Positions 9,613 to 21,726 of a DNA stretch of 35,964 bases are shown one piece after another. The stretch lies in NCBI GenBank assembly GCA_002633005.1, contig NMRA01001169.1, positions 1-35,964 on the forward strand, in the 5' to 3' direction. The notes under the pieces were generated by a model. It saw nothing but the letters and a program-made list of their open reading frames with translations. It did not search any database and had not been told where the DNA came from. The stretch is from Phoronis australis (lineage: Eukaryota; Phoronida; Phoronidae). The position numbers and the translations under genes were made by a program. Positions within the stretch are counted from its first letter, which is position 1; each line of letters starts with the position of its first letter.

Positions 9613-10100
9613 GTTTAAGTGAAAAACAAACGTTATTTCATCTCATAATATTCAGCCTTTTGTAACAAAGAAAACAGTACGCTCAACACGTGCAATTTCC
9701 TAAAATTTACGACATCTGTCGGGAGATGACGACAGCTTCGCAGGAGCAAAATTTGTTCTGAAATTCAGTTTCCTGGTATTAAAATACTAAAAACTTGAAA
9801 GGATATGGAATCAGCTCAAATAATTTGTTGTGACATGTACGCTACAATCGCTTGTTTTACTTGGAAGAACAAATAGGGGAACGAAATGGGGCAATAAGGC
9901 AACAGCCGAACTGAAAGAGCCCTAAATTTTAGTAGCAGAGTGAACGGCAGAATGACAATTTTTTCAACACCGGTAAATAATTTAGTTTACTCAAGGAAAA
10001 GAGTTAACGACACTAATTTTTTGTCATTTTATTTGACCAGTTTTTACCCACGTCGGTGCAACGGCTATATATTTAGTTTGTGTACAGCTCGCACCAAGGC
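9613..10100 (+). repeat. Dispersed repeat D, copy 2
   Basis: Second copy of the family described at 7079-7640, 488 bases long, in the same orientation. It ends in CGGTGCAAC ... GCACCAAGGC. Several short deletions relative to copy 1 account for the length difference. Confidence 0.75.
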
Positions 10101-10942
10101 AAGGCTACGCAGTCGAGGCCCTTTCCTGGCCTGATGCCGAGAACAGCATCGTTCCACTAATAGTCAAAATTACACGGCAGTAAACTTGTGTTATGAACTT
10201 TTGATCAAAAGCCGAGATCGCAGACGAGTTATACGCATTTGTTCTGTAGCCAAGAGGCATTCACCCAATGAGCTGTATGCATAATAAGCTTAATTTATAT
10301 CATTTCCTTCACCCACGGTACAGCCTCAGTGACGTCAGACGCGTGTTAGCCAATAGGATATAACATTCGGAAAACGCTTTTTTACAAAAATGTGAAAGAA
10401 TAACAAAGATGTGATTTCTGATATAGACTTTATTCATCAAGTAAATTACAATAAAAATGCATGTTACTGTACTTCAGGAACCTTTTTAACATTTTCGAGC
10501 TACTTTACTCTCAGGTTTTGCTAAAAGGCGCATTAGGTGCCTGAATTTCAGATGTAGGTGCAGCTTCTGACATGTGGTAGAAGAATAAGAAAGTACGTAG
10601 CAAATATACGTAGCAAATATTTTGAGAACATTTTTATTGAGTTTTTACGCATTCAACATAGTTTGTTGGTGGTTTGCTTCCAAAGTAATTTTGTGTTGTT
10701 GTAACACTATCTTCAAAAGATCTAATTTTATGTATTTTTTGAAATAACAAAATTTATTTGAGTGAAAGTACAATTTATAATACTTGCATGATTGTAAAGA
10801 CTTGTGTGCATATCAGAAATTGTATGTTAATTTTCAAACAAAAATGTGTTTTCAAGACCATTTTGCATACATACCCGTGGGTATCATTTTCACTTTTGAG
10901 CACAACACGCTAGGCCGTCTTATTTTGAGTCTTTACTATCAA
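10101..10942. other. Noncoding, AT-rich
   Basis: No gene, RNA or structured repeat recognised. A short direct duplication, ACGTAGCAAATAT, occurs twice in tandem near 10594-10620. Confidence 0.4.
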
Positions 10943-11252
10943 GTGGCGGATCTAGGATATCACAAGGGGGACCCAACATTTTGTCCGGCTGTAAGCATTT
11001 GCGCCAACCACGATTGTTGATGCGTATAGCACCGAATGGGGGGAGGTCGGGAGGGGGAAATTTTTCTGTTTTTTCCTCTAAAAATCAAACATTTTCCTTG
11101 ATTCCTAAAGTATTATCCAAGAAAAATAAAGCAAAAAAAAACAAAAAAGAAGAACGTGTCAAACAGGAAAAATGCAGGTTCCATAGACTCGAAATCACGA
11201 CCAAGCGAATAGAGCGCGCGTGCTTTACCACTACACCACCACGACTTACCGA
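10943..11252 (-). mobile_element. tRNA-derived SINE with LINE-like tail
   Basis: Read on the minus strand, the unit starts with a tRNA-like head (about 11252 to 11185). It contains an A-box-like TGGTGTAGTGGTAAAGC and a B-box-like GATTTCGAGTC at the spacing used by RNA polymerase III. The body is A/T rich, and the element ends in GGGTCCCCCTTGTGATATCC followed by TAGATCCGCCACTTG. The CCGCCACT end is a tail that I recognise as shared by many invertebrate LINEs and SINEs, which would let a partner LINE mobilise it. It is not a functional tRNA: the stems do not close properly. Confidence 0.55.
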
Positions 11253-11540
11253 CTAATCTTATATTAAGAGACCTACTTGTTTGCGGACCACAGCGTTTGC
11301 GCGCGAATCCTATTTCTTTTTGTAATGCTTATTACACATTTTATATTTTGTGCAATCGGTTCTTAAAAAATTTGTTGTATTTAAAGTAGTCTTCGAATGC
11401 CCATAAGACCAAATCCGTTTTTCGTGTTGGCAATAATGACGGGATTGCTTTGGAAATCGTCTTAAGTTAAGATTTGACAAAGAGAGAATTATGAGTTTCT
11501 GAGTGATTCACTGAGGCTTCGATTAAAATTCACATCTTAC

Positions 11541-11581
11541 CAACAGCTTCTGTTTTTTCATCGTCACTCAGGTTCCATTTT
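11541..11581 (-). CDS. Candidate small exon
   Basis: The minus strand has an AG (TTTTAAAG) followed by 41 bases readable in one phase as K W N L S D D E K T E A V and then a donor GTAAGATG. The acidic, charged peptide looks protein-like and the donor is good, but the acceptor is poor in pyrimidines and no partner exon was found. Confidence 0.2.
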
Positions 11582-11882
11582 CTTTAAAACATGAATTAAA
11601 TTTTCTTCATAGCACTGTGGAGCAGACGACGCAAAGGGGGTCGTAGTACGCAGCGCCACTGCCGGTCGCCTGGGATATCGCGGGAGAGCCTATACTTAGC
11701 CATAGTTCCGTTACGAATGCGCCGTGTTCCGAATTTGACACTTGAAATTGGATCTGAGCCCCCTCCCCTCCAGCACTAAACTGCACACATTTAAATCTTG
11801 TTTCATCCTGGGTTAATTAATAAACTCAACATTTCCCTACGCTCTTGCTGTTTTATTTTTTGCGGAAGCCAAGGGGGGCCTG

Positions 11883-11898
11883 CCCCCCCCNCCCCCGC
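11883..11898 (+). repeat. Poly-C tract with an undetermined base
   Basis: A run of C interrupted by N at 11891 and followed by G. The N marks a sequencing or assembly uncertainty in the homopolymer. Tract length should not be trusted. Confidence 0.9.
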
Positions 11899-12460
11899 CC
11901 CTAAATACGCCTATGCTATCTGTCTTTGATCATTCTTTGTACTTCTATTCAGTTCTTGTAATAAAGAATTGAGTACATGTCAACATCTGTCATTTTGTAG
12001 GACAGGACTACAATTTTTTCCTTTAAACTCTGACAACAGTTTTTATTTTTAATTTGCTTGGTTGTAGGTGGGTTGTTTTTGGATTCTGCTAAGGTAGGAA
12101 ATGGCAAGGACCTTTTGGTCAGAGTACAGGGAAGAGATCTGGTAGCACTCGAAGTCAAATAACATCGTCCTTGCTACTAAAGCTTCACAAGACACTGACA
12201 AAAAAGAAATCTAACGATTGTGAAATTTTCACAGATGTATTTCTAGAGTTTTGCTTTGACGTTGTGGAGCAACGAATAATCTCGCATGTGGAAAGTATTT
12301 GACTCTGTTAAAGTCACTCCTCGAGGAAACTTTATCTAAAAGAGGTTGTCATGTATGTGTCCGAACTACAACTGTAGAAATCTGAAATTGAAATTACAGA
12401 GAATTTACCCTATTCTACAATTCCTTAGTCCAAAACGGAATCAGAGTGAATTGTAGTTAA

Positions 12461-12571
12461 ACAAACATTTGTCCTTTTGTAAATGCTGTACTAAAATGCA
12501 CTGAAATGTGCAAGTGCCAAAAATGTGGGAATGTCAAAGTTAGCGATGAAATTGAGTCAGATGATGAGTAA
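12461..12571 (+). pseudogene. Cys-rich (CXC-like) protein C-terminus
   Basis: A 36-codon reading ends CTEMCKCQKCGN, then VKVSDEIESDDE and a stop at 12569-12571. Closely spaced C-x-C-x2-C pairs followed by GN are typical of the tesmin/CXC-like cysteine clusters at the ends of several animal transposon proteins. A stop lies directly upstream at 12458-12460. The upstream sequence in other frames (for example FCKCCTKM) suggests a frame-shifted continuation, so this looks like the 3' end of a decayed element gene. The family call is tentative because only one cluster is visible. Confidence 0.35.
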
Positions 12572-15500
12572 CAGTGTAATGGACTTGCAACCCAGCCGGA
12601 GGAACTTTGAAAGACATCTCATCAAGAGACAGAAACCAGGCTAGTAACTGGCCCAGTGAGCCTGGTGATTTGTGATAAAAAAAATCTATTTTCATTTGTA
12701 CATCTCTAGTAATGGCTGTTTATCTGGTTAATTTCTCGGCGTTTTGTACTTCATCCAATTGCATTTGTTGCTATTCTATACTTTTTGTTGCCATTTTTTG
12801 AAAAATTGTATGCTTTGGACTTGTAGCAGTGATTGTTTTTGTATGAAAGATTAGTAAATGTGTAAAACATTATGAATGGTAGTTCCATATTTCACCAAAA
12901 GGTGGCACCTATAAATTCATATTTCTTCCATAATTCTACGTTTCAATTAAAAAATATACCAAAGTTTGTGTTAATCATGAGTTAATACAGCCTGTAGGAA
13001 TATTATCTGCAGTAGCATTCTTTATGGACACTTAATTTTCTTCTTTTCTAACTTTTTAATGCCATGTAAAATTTGCTGAATCGGCACAATTTTAACATCA
13101 CATTTCACTAAAACTTGAGAGTTTAAACGTAAGAACTTTTTTATTCATAAAGTACAATGATTTGCGACATCAAAAACACCTGAATTAAATTGCCCCCCTA
13201 ATGGTCACAGGAGTGGTACGCAATACATTGGCTGCAACATGTGAGTGATAGATGACTCGAACATATGTCGCGCGTGCTGTCCCAGAAACGAGGGCTTAAG
13301 AATTTCTGGCCGACTTATTTTTCCTCTGATCGTGCAAGACAAGTTGTGACGGTCGTTTGGCAAGTAACAGCCAAGAGTTGGGTAATTGTTTATAATATGA
13401 CGACATTGACCAACACACATGAATTTGGTATCGTTCGATTCCTCGCAACGTTATCTTTCCAAAAATGTATGAATGTTTCCCCTACTGCGTTTCTTCCGTA
13501 TTTTATCCTCGAATTTCGGGTTTGCCCTATTTCCCGGTTGACACCGCCATGTTAGCTCAACTCAAGAATACAGCGTCACCTGTTGTTAATGAATGAAACA
13601 GCATCATCGATTCTGAATGCTGTTTGCCCGCGTCGTGATTTCCACTAAAGTTTTCCTGATATAATATGGAGGACAATTAGCAGCATTTCACCTTTTCTAA
13701 TTTTTTTATAATTGTTACCATTTTCCACGAAAGTGCCTGAAGTGATACCCTTTTCACCAATTTGAACCTCAAGAACAACCTTCGCTTTTTTCGCGGATTC
13801 TACTGTAAGCTAGCAGATGCGTACCAGGGTCGCCATAGGATCGAATTCGAACCCGTGGGACCGTAACTGGGGCACGGTATAGGCGGGTCTCGGTCAGTTT
13901 GAACTTCTGAAATGTGACGGAAGATTAGTTCAGTTTTTGACCGCCAGGGGACTCCTTCCATTCAACTTGGTGGTATTACTACCGAGTACCGGGAAACAGT
14001 GCGAGAAGTAATTTCACGATAAAATAGTAAGGGAACGGGGTAGGAAATTTTTCTGTGTATTTTTGAAAAGATAACTTTGCAAGGAATTGAACGATGCCAA
14101 AATCATATGTTTAAGTCAATGTCGTCATATTGTAAACAATTACCGAGGTTAATTGTCATCTTCAGGTATGTTTTTGCAATAAAAACGAGACTTACATTCA
14201 CATACACCGTTCATTCACGGCCGTTACGATACATAAAATGGTACCGACCAGTGCCGCGGTGATTTATTGTCAGGGATATTGTTAGTGGATAACCAAGAGA
14301 TTTTACGTGAAAAACAAATATTTTTTTCACCAGAGTTCTGCAAGTTTGCCGTTGTCAGATTTGTTGTATGGCCTTTTACATGGGTGCAAATACTTCGAAA
14401 ATTAGTTCGTCGTCTGTCGTGAGTAAAGCGATAGCAGTCCCTAACCGAGATTTACGCCGCTGTTCGGTTCGAAGGGTGCTTTGCCTCACATGATCGTTTT
14501 GCTCAGTAATTGCGTTAACAGTCGACATTGATGCCTAAAGTCGGCGATGATTCTAATTGCTGACGTTCCTTGAGCAAAATACTTTGTTTTATACTGCCCC
14601 GGCAGCCGATCAGCTGCTCACTACAGGTTGTGGTTAGTGCGGTAATGTGTTGCTCGCAACGATGATGCCAATAGACCAGTCTACTGTGTCTCGTCGAGAG
14701 GATAAAATGGGTTTCTGATGGAGGCACATGATATGGGGGGCATAAAATGAGTAGTAATTAGTTAGTGGTAATGTTTGGAACATATTGAAACAAATATATT
14801 TTGCACAAAAGTACATGTATTTCACATATCTAATAGGCGGTTGGCTCATTTTAGCCCGTCTTTAAGGTGATGTACATGTACACTAGTCGCAATGGGAAAA
14901 AGAGATTTCGCAATGTCGCTGGAAACACTGTAACTTCTTCACAAACGTACTGTAGTTGTAGGTACCACATCAATGTTCTTCGCAAAAAATAACCACCACT
15001 AAATGAAAAATTGGCTTGTTGGTTCCAATTAGACAGCATTTTTGCCATGAAATGGTCATAGAAAAAATACTTTTGAAGCATGGTATGCATTACAATTGCT
15101 GTGCGATAGCAGTTGCACATACATACATGTACTAGACCAGTTACAAAATTAATCATGGGAACCATAAAATGGTCAAATAAACAAAAACCATGGAGTCACT
15201 AGAGCTAACACTTTTCAGTACTGCAACAAAAATTATTTGAAGCGGACATAAGCCCGCCTACTATCACATAAAACAACTTTTGATTTAGACAACATACCTT
15301 CGTGTATTAGGTATTATATTCTGGTAAATTTTGATCAATTTCAAAATTTCGAAAGAACTGGCAATATGCATTTGCTATAGTCAAGGCTCTATAAGATACA
15401 CAGAGCTTGTGATTTTGTGCAATTCCAGAAAGTACTTCCCACCAGCATAAGGAACAAATTGAGAAAAGATTATAGATGAAAATGGTCTAAGTCAAAACTT

Positions 15501-16203
15501 TACCTCCTGGATAGAATGTAGGTTTACAACCAGCCTAACTGCAACAGCGGCTCATACTCATTTACAAACAAAAATCTATATTGGTAAGTAAACTGTGGGA
15601 ACATAAACTCAGATCAATTTCACAATTCCAAGGAAAAGAAACAGTACAGTGGTCAAAAATCACAAAACTAACGTCTAAATGTGTTGGACACAATGAGAAA
15701 TCCTACCAGACCAAAAAATCCAGTGGCTAAACAAAAAGGATAGTGTACCCATTACCATGTGGCTGTACCAATATAATCCACTGGCCCAGGATCATGATCG
15801 GTGGCTGGACAAAAAAATCAATACAGGTAAATTTAGATTTGTCCTGTTCACACAGCAGTTCTGGTGCAAACAAAGCTTGCAACAATGCACAAGCCTACTT
15901 CCCTACACAGCTGTGCTGACATAATAATACCACCACTGGATTTAGCAGATCTGCCAGAGTATTTACAGGTCCAGCCACTGCCTGTTTCCTCCCTTTGAAT
16001 TTTTACAATGCTACATCTGTGACAATCTTACAGGAGAATGCCACCCAGTTTAATTAGTCTTTTTTACAGTCTTAATCGGTCTATATACACATCGTATCTG
16101 ATACGATCGACCTCACCTTGCCGAGAGGTGTCGGGTTAACCTGTGAGGAAGGTGAGAAACGATGCAGCGACGTCAGTGGTTCGTCTGCAAAGTGAATGCC
16201 GGT
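12572..16203. other. Long noncoding stretch
   Basis: No gene recognised in 3.6 kb. A B-box-like TTCGAATTCG (minus strand, near 13840-13853) lacks a matching A box. TACATGTA octamers cluster near 14812, 14870 and 15122. Short open readings near 13205-13555, 14515-14849 and 14851-15165 have no homology or splice support. Confidence 0.35.
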
Positions 16204-16488
16204 ATGTTGCGGTGCATCGTTCCCGCTTGTCCAAACTATGAAGCTGCGAAAAAGCGGGTATATCGTTTTTTCGACTTCCTTGAGAGCCAAAAACGCCGAT
16301 GAAGTGACTCGCCGTAGTAGAATGAAAGGTACGTTGTTTAGAGCAAGTACAAGGCCGTGAAACATCTCCGTGTCTGTGGCCGGCTTTTCGTCGACAACGA
16401 TTTCTCTGACGAATTCCGGCTTACCAAAGAACTATCCATACGTTCCGTTTCCTGTGTAAATTCACGGCGCCTCTCTAGTATTTCTTAA
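16204..16488 (+). pseudogene. Decayed THAP zinc-finger gene
   Basis: The frame starting at the ATG of 16204 gives MLRCIVPACPNYEAAKKR, then VYRFFDF, the first Cys pair and beta region of a THAP finger. It then meets a TGA and several TAG stops (16299-16342). The same frame later resumes as SKYKAVKHLRVCGRLFVDND (about 16342-16401), the second Cys of the C2CH set, where the usual His is Leu. The AVKHLRVCG segment closely parallels AVENYRVCG in the THAP gene at 29141. The stop is at 16486. With no frameshift but multiple stops and a lost zinc ligand, this is an old copy decaying by point mutation. Confidence 0.75.
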
Positions 16489-17110
16489 TCAGTGTGTTCC
16501 GGTTCGAACTGGTAGCCTGTGAAACCTAACGACCCGTGAAAGCTTCGACGGGTGAGCTCTTGACTAAGTCGCGACTGGCACCGGCGAGTTGCCATGTAGA
16601 CGTTTATTATTTTGCGTTCTGTTTCAAAATGAATTGTTCTCCTCCTAACCAATGCTTATATAAAACTGAAACAAAGTCTGTCTCATTAGGTACAATTTGT
16701 AATGTCTTTGCAGTATTCGTGAGTGTAAATGTCGAGAAGCCAGCAATGGCCACTGCTTTACCGGCTTTTGATGCCGGCAATTAAGGTAACTGACCTGTCA
16801 CCGAGGCCGTGTTTGCTGACAGAAAGCTGTTGTGAAACAATTACTCGATTTTATATGCTATGGTTGCATGTTAGGGGAATCTTTATTTAGAAATACGAAT
16901 ATATTACTCAAATCATTGTTACTGTACAACCTTTGCCCTGACGGTCTGTGGAAGGGGAACCCGACTTCGCGGCCCCCGCAAGTAAGTAGATTTTCAGTTT
17001 CGTGGCTAATTCACATAAATAATTACGTGCACATTATTTCTTTGGCTCACTATTATAGTCTTTTCGTGACTGGAGGTTTAGTGTCCAGCTCAATCTGGTT
17101 TACGTTCGTG
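16489..17110. other. No recognised gene
   Basis: Slightly richer in G and C than its surroundings. Open readings at 16536-16784 and 16832-17194 show no family resemblance and no splice framework. They may be the remainder of the decayed THAP element. Confidence 0.3.
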
Positions 17111-17230
17111 CCAGTCCCGGCGGCCGCGACGGGACTGATCGAGTTCCGCGCCACTGGCCGGGATAATAAGTCAGTCCCGCCGCGTCTAGTCTAATCGGGT
17201 TTCGGGTTCCGAACCACTGGCCGGGATAAG
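17111..17230 (+). repeat. 60-bp GC-rich tandem duplication
   Basis: Two adjacent 60-base units (17111-17170 and 17171-17230) share CAGTCCCG near the start and CCACTGGCCGGGATAA near the end, with a diverged middle. CpG density is far above the local background. No coding reading is conserved. Confidence 0.7.
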
Positions 17231-18336
17231 CGCTCTGTGTGTTTGGAACTCAAAAAATCATAAGTCGAAACAACACAGATATAGGTTCTCCTGCCTGTAT
17301 TTCACGGAAGAATACTTCAAATTTAGCTCCAAAAAGACGTCAAGCTCCTGCTACGGACATGGTAACTCGGCCTGCCGAACTTTGCAGGCTACGGTGTGTC
17401 CAAATACCAATAAATCCGTAACAGCGAAATTATATATTACGCTTTTAAAAAAACTCGGTTTTACATCGAAGTTTGATGGTTTATTGGTGTTAAACGATGA
17501 ATTCAAGCGATAAACTGACATCAGTAACCCGTGTTTTGAACTGCTGAACAGACTGCGCGTGAAACCAATGACGTCATTGGATAATTTCAACACCTCCGTC
17601 TACTGTCAGGTGTCAGGTAACTCAACCGAGCGTGCCGTTATTCGAGTAGAACTATTGGATCTAAACTGATACAGAATAGGTTGTTTTTTGGGTGGCATTC
17701 TCCTTTAAAACGTAGATTGTCTCTTTCGAATGCATACTCCACTTCCTCTGTCACATCTCCTACATCCAACTCTCCCAGTTTCCCCACAGTTGCTGAGAGA
17801 GGCCTATCTCAACAAATTAATTTGGACCTGTTGTGGTATAAACCAGTAATCTTTGGCAAATACTTTTTCTCCGATTTGTTAATCACATGTCATGGGAGTT
17901 GACTTTTCGGCCTCTCTCTAGCTCCGTCAATTAGTTGTCCAGAACGGTACATTCTTGCTGGTTTTGTACTTTTTCATATCCAACTTTACTAACAATCAGC
18001 ATTTTTCCAACCTCAGCAGAAGCCATTTCTTCAGCATAAGCCTTTCCTGATTCCTAAAATTGTATTGAAAAAGTTTCAACACATTAAATTTAATGTGGCC
18101 ATTTCGGCTCAGAAAATATGAATACCAAGCTAAAGTGAAGGCATCACAAATAAGTCAATCAGATTTGATTATAAAACTTTACGAAACGAATTTCTATGTA
18201 CATTACATGTACCTGACAGTAAGGCAAAGGTGTATAACAGAAGTATGACACATTACATGTAGAAAATATTGAGAGCGGCTTAAATTATAGTAGATGGCAG
18301 CTGAACATTAACTTAACGTCTTTGGTCATTTTTCAG
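17231..18336. other. No recognised gene
   Basis: Short open readings on both strands near 17239-17593 and 17681-17902 have no support. TACATGTA octamers occur near 18204 and 18254. Confidence 0.35.
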
Positions 18337-18610
18337 ACCTCTGTCGGATTTCCCCTCTTGTGTTTAGTGGATGTACTCAGTGTCTTTAGCGACGTCGAGG
18401 GTTGTAAGGATGATTCGGGCAAGTGAATCTACTACGATGGATAATCTAGCTCCTGCTGCACACCTGCCTCCGAGGCAGCCAGACTACTTCTCAGGAGGAC
18501 ACGTTCCACCTCATTCACGTCCCCTCACTTTTAAAGTTCTCAAATGTCTCGCTATATTCCTTGTATACTACTCAAGAGTTTCCAAAGTTGTTTCTCTCAG
18601 CAATTTGTAA
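18337..18610 (+). other. Weak exon candidates
   Basis: A good acceptor (GGTCATTTTTCAG ending at 18336) is followed by an open phase reading TSVGFPLLCLVDVLSVFSDV and a possible donor GTAAGG near 18409. Just downstream, an ATG at 18437 opens MDNLAPAAHLPPRQPDYFSG and continues through a hydrophobic run to a stop at 18608-18610. Both look somewhat protein-like, but they are in different frames, have no recognised homology and no proven splice partners. Confidence 0.2.
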
Positions 18611-20676
18611 AAACACCACATTTGATGCGACTGGCAGTGTCAGGAAAAATGAATTCGCAAACCTGCACATTAGATCAGCAATCATTCATCTAACGCATAT
18701 TGTATGCTTTAGTTTGGTATTCAATGAGTTGGATGAGCAAATCTAGTATAATTTCATATTCTAATTGGAACTGCTTGTATCTTTATAATTAATTTAAAAC
18801 ATTTAAACGAACCAATCCTTTTAATTGATTTATTATACCACGGCATTTTAATGCGTAAAAACGGCGCAATACTAGTGACTGGTTCAACACGACAAATACA
18901 CATGTGTGCGGTCTGAAAATAGTGAAACTCAGATTCTTATTATCAAGCCTGCCTGAAGGGCTGACAAAGTTTTTTTGTATCAATTTCATGAGCATGGACT
19001 CTGCAAAAACATGCCCATGTTGTTATTTTCATTTTTCTCGTGGGGACAGCTTCGCTAAAAGTGTATAACTTACAGATGGTTTTTAACACTCATGAAAAGT
19101 TCCTCCACGAAAACAGTTCCAGTGTTACCATGGTAACCGATATTTTAGTGTCGATGCCATTTTTGCTTACACTGGTTATGAATCTATCATTTCATATCAA
19201 AATTCTTCAGAAAAGATTCTTTTTTGAAGCAGAAACTGCTGTAGAAAATGTAGTCAAAAATGACTCATTCCGCATTAAGAAATTGCCTCATTTTGCCCCC
19301 CACCCCAGAAGACTTTCCTTTATTTCTTAAACCCCCAAAGTCTGTAGTGTCATAGTTCACCCAATTTCTCTCACCCCTAATGTGATTTATTAGACTGAAC
19401 CTGGTTCTGAATGGCTGATCACCCACCTTGCCTCTTGTTGGCTGTACCGTGGTCGGTGGATCCGTGTAGGCCTACTGATTCTTAATACATCGACGATATT
19501 TCGCGAAGTCTCTTGTGGTCAGGCGTTTTTGTTTGTTTTTTGGGTCTTCGAAACGCAGATCAGGACGGATTAATGGCGAGACAGTTCAGGCACAGTATTT
19601 CCATTGCAAGCAAAGCACCTAATCTCAGAAGCATCGCGCCCCTGAACTGCGTGAGTGGTTGCGTTGAAGTAGGTAATTGCCGGGTTCGGAGAAACTCAAG
19701 GTAAAAGAGACACACAACATGCTTACTTATGGGCTAAACTGACATAATGTAAATTGAATGACGTAGAATGACGAAATAAATAACACAGGATCCATGCGCA
19801 CACCAAGGGGGGGGGGGGGCTCAGGGGGCTTGAACGATCCCTCCATTTGGCGAAGTAGGCGAAAAGGTCCGGCTCATACAAACAAAAAGTCTGAAAAAGT
19901 ATAAAAAGAGGCAAAAGTCCACTAAACCACTAAAAGGCAGATGCACAATTCATAGCTCTGAACGTACCCCGTTTTGTTTTAGTAAAATGCCCACATTCTC
20001 CCCATTTTTAGGCTGGGTGCGCGCAACGGATCATTAACATAAGTTATGCAACTTATCGTAATTGTCAACCTTCGTGGAGTGATTCCACTTGTCTTTGAAT
20101 AAATAACACGATGACTATTTTGATAAAACTGTCATGTTTTGCTTTGAACAAGAATTTCTAAAAACCTAAACTACAGGCAACGCTATGTTTGAATTGAAAT
20201 ACATTTTCTTAAACAGTAGATATTTTTACATTTCAAGCAACAGAGTTATCGAAATATCATTGTTAAGAATACAGATCTGAGATACGTTTCCCTCAGCCAC
20301 AAGAACGTAAAATAGTCAAACAAATCGTATGTGTACTAAAATTTTTGGTGTGATTTACAAAGGCCCCTGAATCTTATGCTAAACGAGGCCTAATCGCCGA
20401 GAAAAGTGATTCCATGCAATCAGCTTCGAAGCGGAATAGAACGTGTAACCCCTGCGGTTGTAGACCGTCGCTCTGTTGGCGGAAGTATACATGTAGCTTG
20501 CTGGCTAAACGGTAGAGTATTTTAAGTGTATTCATCTGGTCAAGTTGCCGGCATTTCAGCACTAAGTCTGTCAGACAACGGCGAGAATTTGCAATTTGTT
20601 ATAAGAACACGAACGCGCAACAGAATTTGTAGTTTATAAGTGTGCTCTTCAAGAAGACTACTATAACATTCAGCAC
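18611..20676. other. Noncoding stretch
   Basis: No gene recognised. A run of 13 G at about 19807-19819 followed by CTCAGGGGGCTTG may be another retroposon tail. A perfect 14-base palindrome GTTACCATGGTAAC lies at 19124-19137. Open readings near 19040-19330 and 19513-19704 have no support. Confidence 0.35.
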
Positions 20677-20685
20677 CTAGAAAGA

Positions 20686-20708
20686 TTATTGTCACGGCGT
20701 GACAATAA
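20686..20708. other. Terminal hairpin, copy 1
   Basis: TTATTGTCACG, one G, then CGTGACAATAA: a perfect 23-base palindrome near the left end of the element, conserved without change at 32262-32284. Confidence 0.9.
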
Positions 20709-20827
20709 CCGACTCTGCGCGTGCGTATTACTGGAATTATTATGGAAACTTACTGAAAGCAACCCGTTTACCAATATGAAAAGGAATTCTTTAAAATTGT
20801 AGGAGAAATTACATATTAATTTTTTGA

Positions 20828-21726
20828 TGACCTTTCCACTAATTGACCTCTTCCGGTGCATTGTGAGCCCCGATGAGGGAGTAATTGTTAACTCGATTAA
20901 AAGTGTGGTTAAGGCTATTAATCACAGATGTTTTACTTTAAGCACTTCAGAATACAAGATGAATGACTTGGTCAAATTTTCAGAAGAAAAATGCACCTAA
21001 TGACCCCATGGGTGCACCAAACGACCTGAAAATTTAGAACTCAAACTCAATTGCATTTAATAAACAGATACGTAGTTCTGAAGTCTCTAGCTCAAAATTT
21101 TCGTTTGCACTCATTGACCTTTCACTTATTTTCTCTGATTGGTTAGGCTTATTGCAAAGTAAAGTAGGGTATTCAATTGGCATGTTGACTTACACCAGTG
21201 TGCTTAAATTGAAAAGAATTCCTTGAAATACGTAAGACATATAACATTTTGAACGTTACATGACCTTTGCACTAATTGACCTTATCCGGTGCATTTTAAG
21301 CATCTTTAGGAGAATTATAGCAAAGCCCATGGAAAATGTGTTTAACGCTGAGAATCACAGTTTTCTAACGGTCGACACATTAGAATACTTGCTGATTGAA
21401 AAGGTCAAATTTTCAGAAGAAAAATGCACCTAATGACCCCATGTTTGCATTAAATGACCTGAAACTTTTGATTCCGATTTCATTTACCTGTGGCAATCAG
21501 ACCTGTCAATTTGAAGTGTCTAGCTCAAAATTTTAGTTTGCACCTAATGACCTTTGACCTATTTCACCTGATTGGATGACCCGATTTCTTAGATAAGTAA
21601 TTTTTAAAATTGGCATGTTGACTTATACCTATGCACCGAATTTGAAAAAGATAGCTTTAAAACTAAAGGAGGAGTAGCATTTTGAAAATCAAATGACCTT
21701 TGCACCAAACGACCTTTTCCGGTGCA
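20828..21726 (+). repeat. 433-bp tandem repeat, copy 1
   Basis: The unit starts at 20828, 21261 and 21694, exactly 433 bases apart, each time with TGACCTTTSCAC and ending the boundary motif in TCCGGTGCA. Two full diverged units are present and the third is only begun. Within each unit, GGTCAAATTTTCAGAAGAAA followed by AATGCACCTAATGACCCCAT recurs. Units differ more from each other than copy 1 does from copy 2, so the tandem duplication predates dispersal. Confidence 0.85.
21548..21560 (-). promoter_or_regulatory. DR1 nuclear-receptor motif
   Basis: TGACCTTTGACCT is the exact reverse complement of AGGTCAAAGGTCA, the ideal direct repeat with one-base spacing bound by RXR heterodimers, HNF4 and related receptors. 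It lies in the second 433-bp unit. Occupancy is not shown. Confidence 0.5.

Larger units (their letters stand above)
11253..12460. other. Noncoding with a second LINE/SINE-like tail
   Basis: A GGGGGG/CCCCCC-rich stretch at 11870-11915 ends CGCCCCTAAATACGCCTATG, resembling the CCTGGATCCGCCACTG-type tail of invertebrate retroposons in plus orientation. Apart from the small exon candidate at 11541-11581, no coding was seen. Confidence 0.3.

Noticed and set aside
20686-20708. Bacterial-type terminator or CRISPR-like repeat
   Set aside because: The palindrome is a transposon end present in two dispersed copies. There is no spacer array and the genome is animal.
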